This document shows, piece after piece, positions 3,973 to 7,227 of a stretch of DNA of 7,227 bases. Numbering within the stretch: position 1 is the first letter of the stretch; each line of letters opens with the position of its first letter. A program made the position numbers and the translations under genes. The stretch lies in NCBI GenBank assembly GCA_030650265.1, contig JAUSEJ010000366.1, forward strand, positions 1 through 7,227, read 5' to 3'. The DNA comes from Dehalococcoidia bacterium (GTDB taxonomy: Bacteria; Chloroflexota; Dehalococcoidia; JACPQF01). A model generated the notes under the pieces. It was not told the origin of the DNA, searched no databases, and saw only the letters and a list, made by a program, of their open reading frames with translations.

Positions 3973-6429
3973 ATGGCTGACAGATTCGACAAGTTTACAG
4001 ATCGAGCACGCAAGGTTCTGACCCTGGCTCAGGAAGAGGCGCAGCGATTCAACCATAATTACATCGGCACCGAGCATCTTCTACTCGGTTTGGTGAGGGA
4101 AGGTGACGGCGTCGCTGCCAAGGTTCTGGCAAACCTCGGGGTGGAGTTGAATAAGGTGCGCTCTGCCGTAGAATTCATCATCGGTCGGGGCGAGCGCGTT
4201 GTGTTGGGCGAAATTGGCCTGACGCCCCGGGCGAAAAGGGTTATCGAACTCGCGATCGATGAAGCGCGCCGGCTTAATCACCACTACATTGGCACCGAGC
4301 ATCTCCTTCTTGGTCTTGTGAGAGAGGGAGAGGGTATCGCCGCCGGTGTGCTTGAGAGTCTTGGTGTGAACCTCGAGAGGGTGCGCTCGGAGACTATTAG
4401 GGTCTTAAGTCAGACCATGCCGCAAGGTCATCCCGAGATGAAGGCAGCGGTCAAAACGCCAACCATCGATTCGCTTGGCATGGACCTCACCGCTGCCGCT
4501 CGTGCGGGAAAGCTCGATCCCGTTATCGGTCGCAAGAAGGAAATCGAGCGGGTTATCCAGATCCTCAGTCGGCGTACCAAGAATAATCCTGTACTGATCG
4601 GCGAACCTGGCGTAGGCAAGACAGCCATCGTTGAGGGTCTGGCCCAGAGAATAGTTACTGGCGATGTGCCCGAGACCTTGTTAGGGAAACGGCTATTGAC
4701 GCTGGATATCGGCTCCCTGGTCGCTGGCACCAAGTACAGGGGCGAGTTTGAGGAACGCCTGAAGAAGGTCATTGAGGAGATTCGCGGCTCCGGTAACTGT
4801 ATGCTGTTTATCGATGAGCTGCATACCCTGGTGGGGGCTGGCGCCGCAGAGGGAGCCGTAGACGCCGCCAACATTTTGAAGCCTTCCCTGGCTCGCGGCG
4901 AACTCCAATGCATCGGGGCGACAACCCTCGACGAGTATCGCAAACATATTGAGCGGGACGCGGCCCTGGAACGCCGGTTCCAGCCTGTGACGGTAGGGGA
5001 GCCGAGCATTGAGGAGACCGTTCAGATTCTGCGAGGGATCAGAGAGAAGTATGAGCAGCACCATCAACTGAAGATTAGCGATGCTGCTCTGAGAAGCGCC
5101 GCCGAACTGGCTTCTCGTTATATCGCCGACCGGTTCCTGCCGGACAAGGCTATTGACTTGATAGACGAGGCTTCTTCCAGGGTTCGTCTGCGCAACAGCG
5201 CGGCGCCATCCAGCCTCAAGGATGCCCTCAAAGGTCTAGATGCCATTCGCAAGGATAAGGAAGCGGCGATCGCCGGCCAGCAGTATGAGTTTGCTGCCGA
5301 TTTGCGAGACCGCGAGGTCAAGCTGATGGGCAAGGTCGACAAGATGGAGTCCGGGTTGCAGGCCGAACAGGATGTTGACTTGCCCGAGGTGACCGAAGAG
5401 GACATAGCGGAAGTCGTCAGCATGTGGACTGGCATTCCGGTAAGTAAGATTGCTGGCGAGGAGTCGGCCCGTCTAATGCGAATGGAGGAGTCTCTCCACG
5501 GGCGAGTGATTGGCCAGGACGAAGCCATTTCTCTGATCTCTAAAGCCGTACGTCGGGCGAGAGCGGGGATAAAGGATCCGCGGCGGCCAATAGGCAGTTT
5601 CATTTTCTTGGGACCTACCGGCGTCGGCAAGACCGAGTTGGTTAGAGCCCTCGCGGAGTTCATGTTCGGTAGCGAAGACGCCATGATCAAGCTGGATATG
5701 TCGGAGTTCATGGAAAGGCATTCCGTGGCGAGGCTGGTGGGTGCGCCTCCCGGCTATATAGGATATGATGATGGCGGACAACTGACCGAGGCCGTCCGTC
5801 GCAAGGGCTATACGGCGATCCTGCTGGACGAGATCGAGAAGGCTCATCCGGAAGTGTTCAACATGCTCCTGCAGATTCTGGACGAGGGACACCTTAGCGA
5901 TGCCAAGGGTCACAAAGTGGACTTCCGCAATACGATCATCGTGATGACGAGCAACATCGGCGCCGAGTTGATCAGGCGAGATACCACTCTGGGTTTCACC
6001 AAGAAACAAGACACGGCTAAGACGGCCCTCCAGGCCTACGGCAAGATGAAAGATAAGGTTCTTGGGGAGTTGAAGAACGTGTTTCGCCCCGAGTTCCTGA
6101 ACCGCATCGACGGCATCGTCGTCTTCCACTCCCTGTCACGGGAGCACGTGCGTCAGATCGTCGATCTGATGATCTCCATGGTCGAGGAACGGCTGGAAGA
6201 ACACCGTCTCAAGTTGGAGGTTACCGATGCCGCCAAGGATCTCCTCTGCGAAAAAGGCTATGACGAGAGTTTTGGCGCCAGACCGTTACGCCGGGTTATC
6301 CAGAACATGGTTGAAGATCAGTTGTCTGAGGGTCTTCTTGAGGGTCGATTTGCCCCAGGCGAGACAGTCGTTGTGGACCGGGACGGTGACGAGATCAAGC
6401 TTCGTTCTATGGCTCTCGTCGAGACTTAG
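3973..6429 (+). CDS. clpC: ClpC-type AAA+ unfoldase, ATPase subunit of the Clp protease
   Basis: This is a full-length Hsp100 of 818 residues. It uses ATP to unfold substrates and feed them into the ClpP peptidase in the cytoplasm. Two Clp N-terminal repeats (about 3-70 and 80-147) share the nearly identical [16 protein letters not shown]1 has Walker A GEPGVGKT (210-217), Walker B LFIDEL (278-283) and arginines R334-R335. The middle region (about 425-460) contains a UVR-like coiled segment ([12 protein letters not shown]), which marks ClpC rather than ClpA or ClpB. D2 has Walker A GPTGVGKT (547-554), Walker B ILLDEIEK (616-623), sensor 1 TSN (659-661) and sensor 2 GAR (768-770). The tripeptide LGF (673-675) is in the position of the ClpP-docking loop, so partnership with ClpP is expected. 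GGAG (3962-3965) lies seven bases before the ATG. mcsA, mcsB and ctsR, neighbours in Firmicutes, are absent. Confidence 0.97.
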   Translation: MADRFDKFTDRARKVLTLAQEEAQRFNHNYIGTEHLLLGLVREGDGVAAKVLANLGVELNKVRSAVEFIIGRGERVVLGEIGLTPRAKRVIELAIDEARRLNHHYIGTEHLLLGLVREGEGIAAGVLESLGVNLERVRSETIRVLSQTMPQGHPEMKAAVKTPTIDSLGMDLTAAARAGKLDPVIGRKKEIERVIQILSRRTKNNPVLIGEPGVGKTAIVEGLAQRIVTGDVPETLLGKRLLTLDIGSLVAGTKYRGEFEERLKKVIEEIRGSGNCMLFIDELHTLVGAGAAEGAVDAANILKPSLARGELQCIGATTLDEYRKHIERDAALERRFQPVTVGEPSIEETVQILRGIREKYEQHHQLKISDAALRSAAELASRYIADRFLPDKAIDLIDEASSRVRLRNSAAPSSLKDALKGLDAIRKDKEAAIAGQQYEFAADLRDREVKLMGKVDKMESGLQAEQDVDLPEVTEEDIAEVVSMWTGIPVSKIAGEESARLMRMEESLHGRVIGQDEAISLISKAVRRARAGIKDPRRPIGSFIFLGPTGVGKTELVRALAEFMFGSEDAMIKLDMSEFMERHSVARLVGAPPGYIGYDDGGQLTEAVRRKGYTAILLDEIEKAHPEVFNMLLQILDEGHLSDAKGHKVDFRNTIIVMTSNIGAELIRRDTTLGFTKKQDTAKTALQAYGKMKDKVLGELKNVFRPEFLNRIDGIVVFHSLSREHVRQIVDLMISMVEERLEEHRLKLEVTDAAKDLLCEKGYDESFGARPLRRVIQNMVEDQLSEGLLEGRFAPGETVVVDRDGDEIKLRSMALVET

Positions 6430-6631
6430 GCGCGCAGGCAAAGAATTGGCGCGTCAACGAGACCGCCTCGGTCTTGGAGATCGATGGGCTGGTTGCGAAT
6501 GTCTCGCCGGCGAATCTTGGTACCCTCGTCTCCTTAGTGACTTTGTATTTCCGGTACCCCCGTGAACCTGGAGCGGGGCCTAATCTCGACCGTACCATGG
6601 AGATGGCGTCCCGGCAAGCTATCGATTTTCG
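6430..6631. other. Non-coding gap between convergent genes
   Basis: This is 202 bp between the clpC stop and the stop of the minus-strand SEC-C gene. Two hairpins follow clpC: CGCGC/GCGCG (6431-6435 with 6449-6453) and AGACCG-CCT-CGGTCT (6460-6474). Neither has a U-tract, so they are not called as intrinsic terminators, although they may mark the 3' end of the clpC message. A palindromic GGTACC occurs twice further on. No credible gene was found. Confidence 0.5.
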
Positions 6632-7227
6632 CTAACGCCTGCAGCATTTCTTGTACTTTTTCCCGCTGCCGCACGGGCACGGCTCGTTGCGGCCGATCTT
6701 GATCGCACGCACCGGCCCTGGTTTGGCCACAGGCACTGGCTTAGGCGGCTTGGCGGAGACAGGGCCTGCCAGGGGCCGCGGTGCGAGGCGCTGCAGTTTC
6801 TGCTCTTCGGCGACACTCAATGCGCCCCCCAATTCGACGATCGCTTCCTCAATTTCCACTAGTGTCATTCGATCGTTAGCCTTTATGAGTGCTTCGTGCA
6901 GGTCAGGCAACGCTCTCGGATCACCCAGATCCGCGAGGTAGCTGGCGATAAGGTCCTGTGCATCTTTCTCTTTACGGAAGTATTCTATCAGGCGCTCGAA
7001 CACCCCCGCCTTGCCCTGGCCTCCCTTGGCTAGGATGCCGGCCATGTCACTCTTGAGTTCGACATTGGCAGTGTGATCGAATATCTCCAGAGCCGTATCG
7101 AACGCGAGGTCGGGTATCTGGTCGTGAAGAACCTGGAGTGTCCGGTCGTGGATTATCGTCATCCATTCGGTGTTCTTGAGGATATCCAAGAGAGTGGGAA
7201 CGGCTTCCGCTGCCCGCATATCCCCAA
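6632..7227 (-). CDS. HEAT-repeat protein with C-terminal SEC-C zinc motif, 5' truncated
   Basis: The visible 197 residues are the C-terminal part. The frame stays open to the window edge, and [16 protein letters not shown] there is the start of a HEAT (PBS-lyase-like) repeat, so the ATG at 7219 is an internal Met, not the start. Further helical repeats follow, including [14 protein letters not shown] (98-111 counted from that Met). After a Pro/Ala/Lys-rich linker (about 147-171) comes a SEC-C motif, [18 protein letters not shown], with cysteines C181, C183, C192 and C193 (CxCx8CC) that would bind one zinc ion. SEC-C is found at the end of SecA and in many otherwise unrelated proteins, where it serves as a binding module. 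A role in protein quality control beside clpC is possible but not shown; the genes are convergent and so not co-transcribed. Confidence 0.85.
   Translation of the reverse strand, partial: GDMRAAEAVPTLLDILKNTEWMTIIHDRTLQVLHDQIPDLAFDTALEIFDHTANVELKSDMAGILAKGGQGKAGVFERLIEYFRKEKDAQDLIASYLADLGDPRALPDLHEALIKANDRMTLVEIEEAIVELGGALSVAEEQKLQRLAPRPLAGPVSAKPPKPVPVAKPGPVRAIKIGRNEPCPCGSGKKYKKCCRR

Noticed and set aside
6407..6598. Short minus-strand open frame between clpC and the SEC-C gene, and an overlapping plus-strand frame 6227-6565
   Set aside because: No ribosome site, no recognisable domain, and overlap with the clpC 3' end; they look like chance frames.

Overview
The window is about 7.2 kb of chromosomal, moderately GC-rich bacterial DNA. 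Protein style and gene set (a four-repeat S1 protein, a ClpC-type Hsp100, a stand-alone KH protein between rpsP and rimM, NarL-type regulation) would fit a Chloroflexota / Dehalococcoidia-like genome or another non-proteobacterial lineage. This placement is inference from gene content and order; there is no rRNA in the window to confirm it.

Layout. (1) 1-546: 3' part of a NarL/FixJ-type response regulator. (2) 555-1723: an extended -10 promoter and a compact ribosome-biogenesis operon, rpsP (S16), khpA (KH RNA-binding protein) and rimM (16S maturation factor). (3) 1716-2363: a small insertion with textbook boundaries, namely a 10-bp direct repeat (TGGATTAATT) abutting imperfect terminal inverted repeats. 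The left direct repeat contains the rimM stop codon. The element carries one gene, a GIY-YIG nuclease-fold protein, bracketed by three copies of a 26-bp palindromic repeat. It has no recognisable transposase. (4) 2364-2636: a gene-free regulatory stretch with one promoter, a structured RNA ending in a good intrinsic terminator, and a second promoter overlapping that terminator. (5) 2637-3803: a four-domain S1 RNA-binding protein. (6) 3804-3972: candidate terminator and candidate promoter. (7) 3973-6429: complete clpC. (8) 6430-6631: a non-coding gap between convergent genes. (9) 6632-7227, minus strand: C-terminal part of a HEAT-repeat protein ending in a SEC-C zinc motif.

The chromosomal genes concern translation (S16, RimM, KhpA, S1) and protein quality control (ClpC, possibly the SEC-C protein). 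The usual partners trmD and rplS do not follow rimM here; the insertion and then the S1 transcription unit occupy that place. The most noteworthy observations are the nuclease-carrying, palindrome-decorated small element at the 3' end of rimM and the promoter/attenuator-like RNA ahead of the S1 gene.
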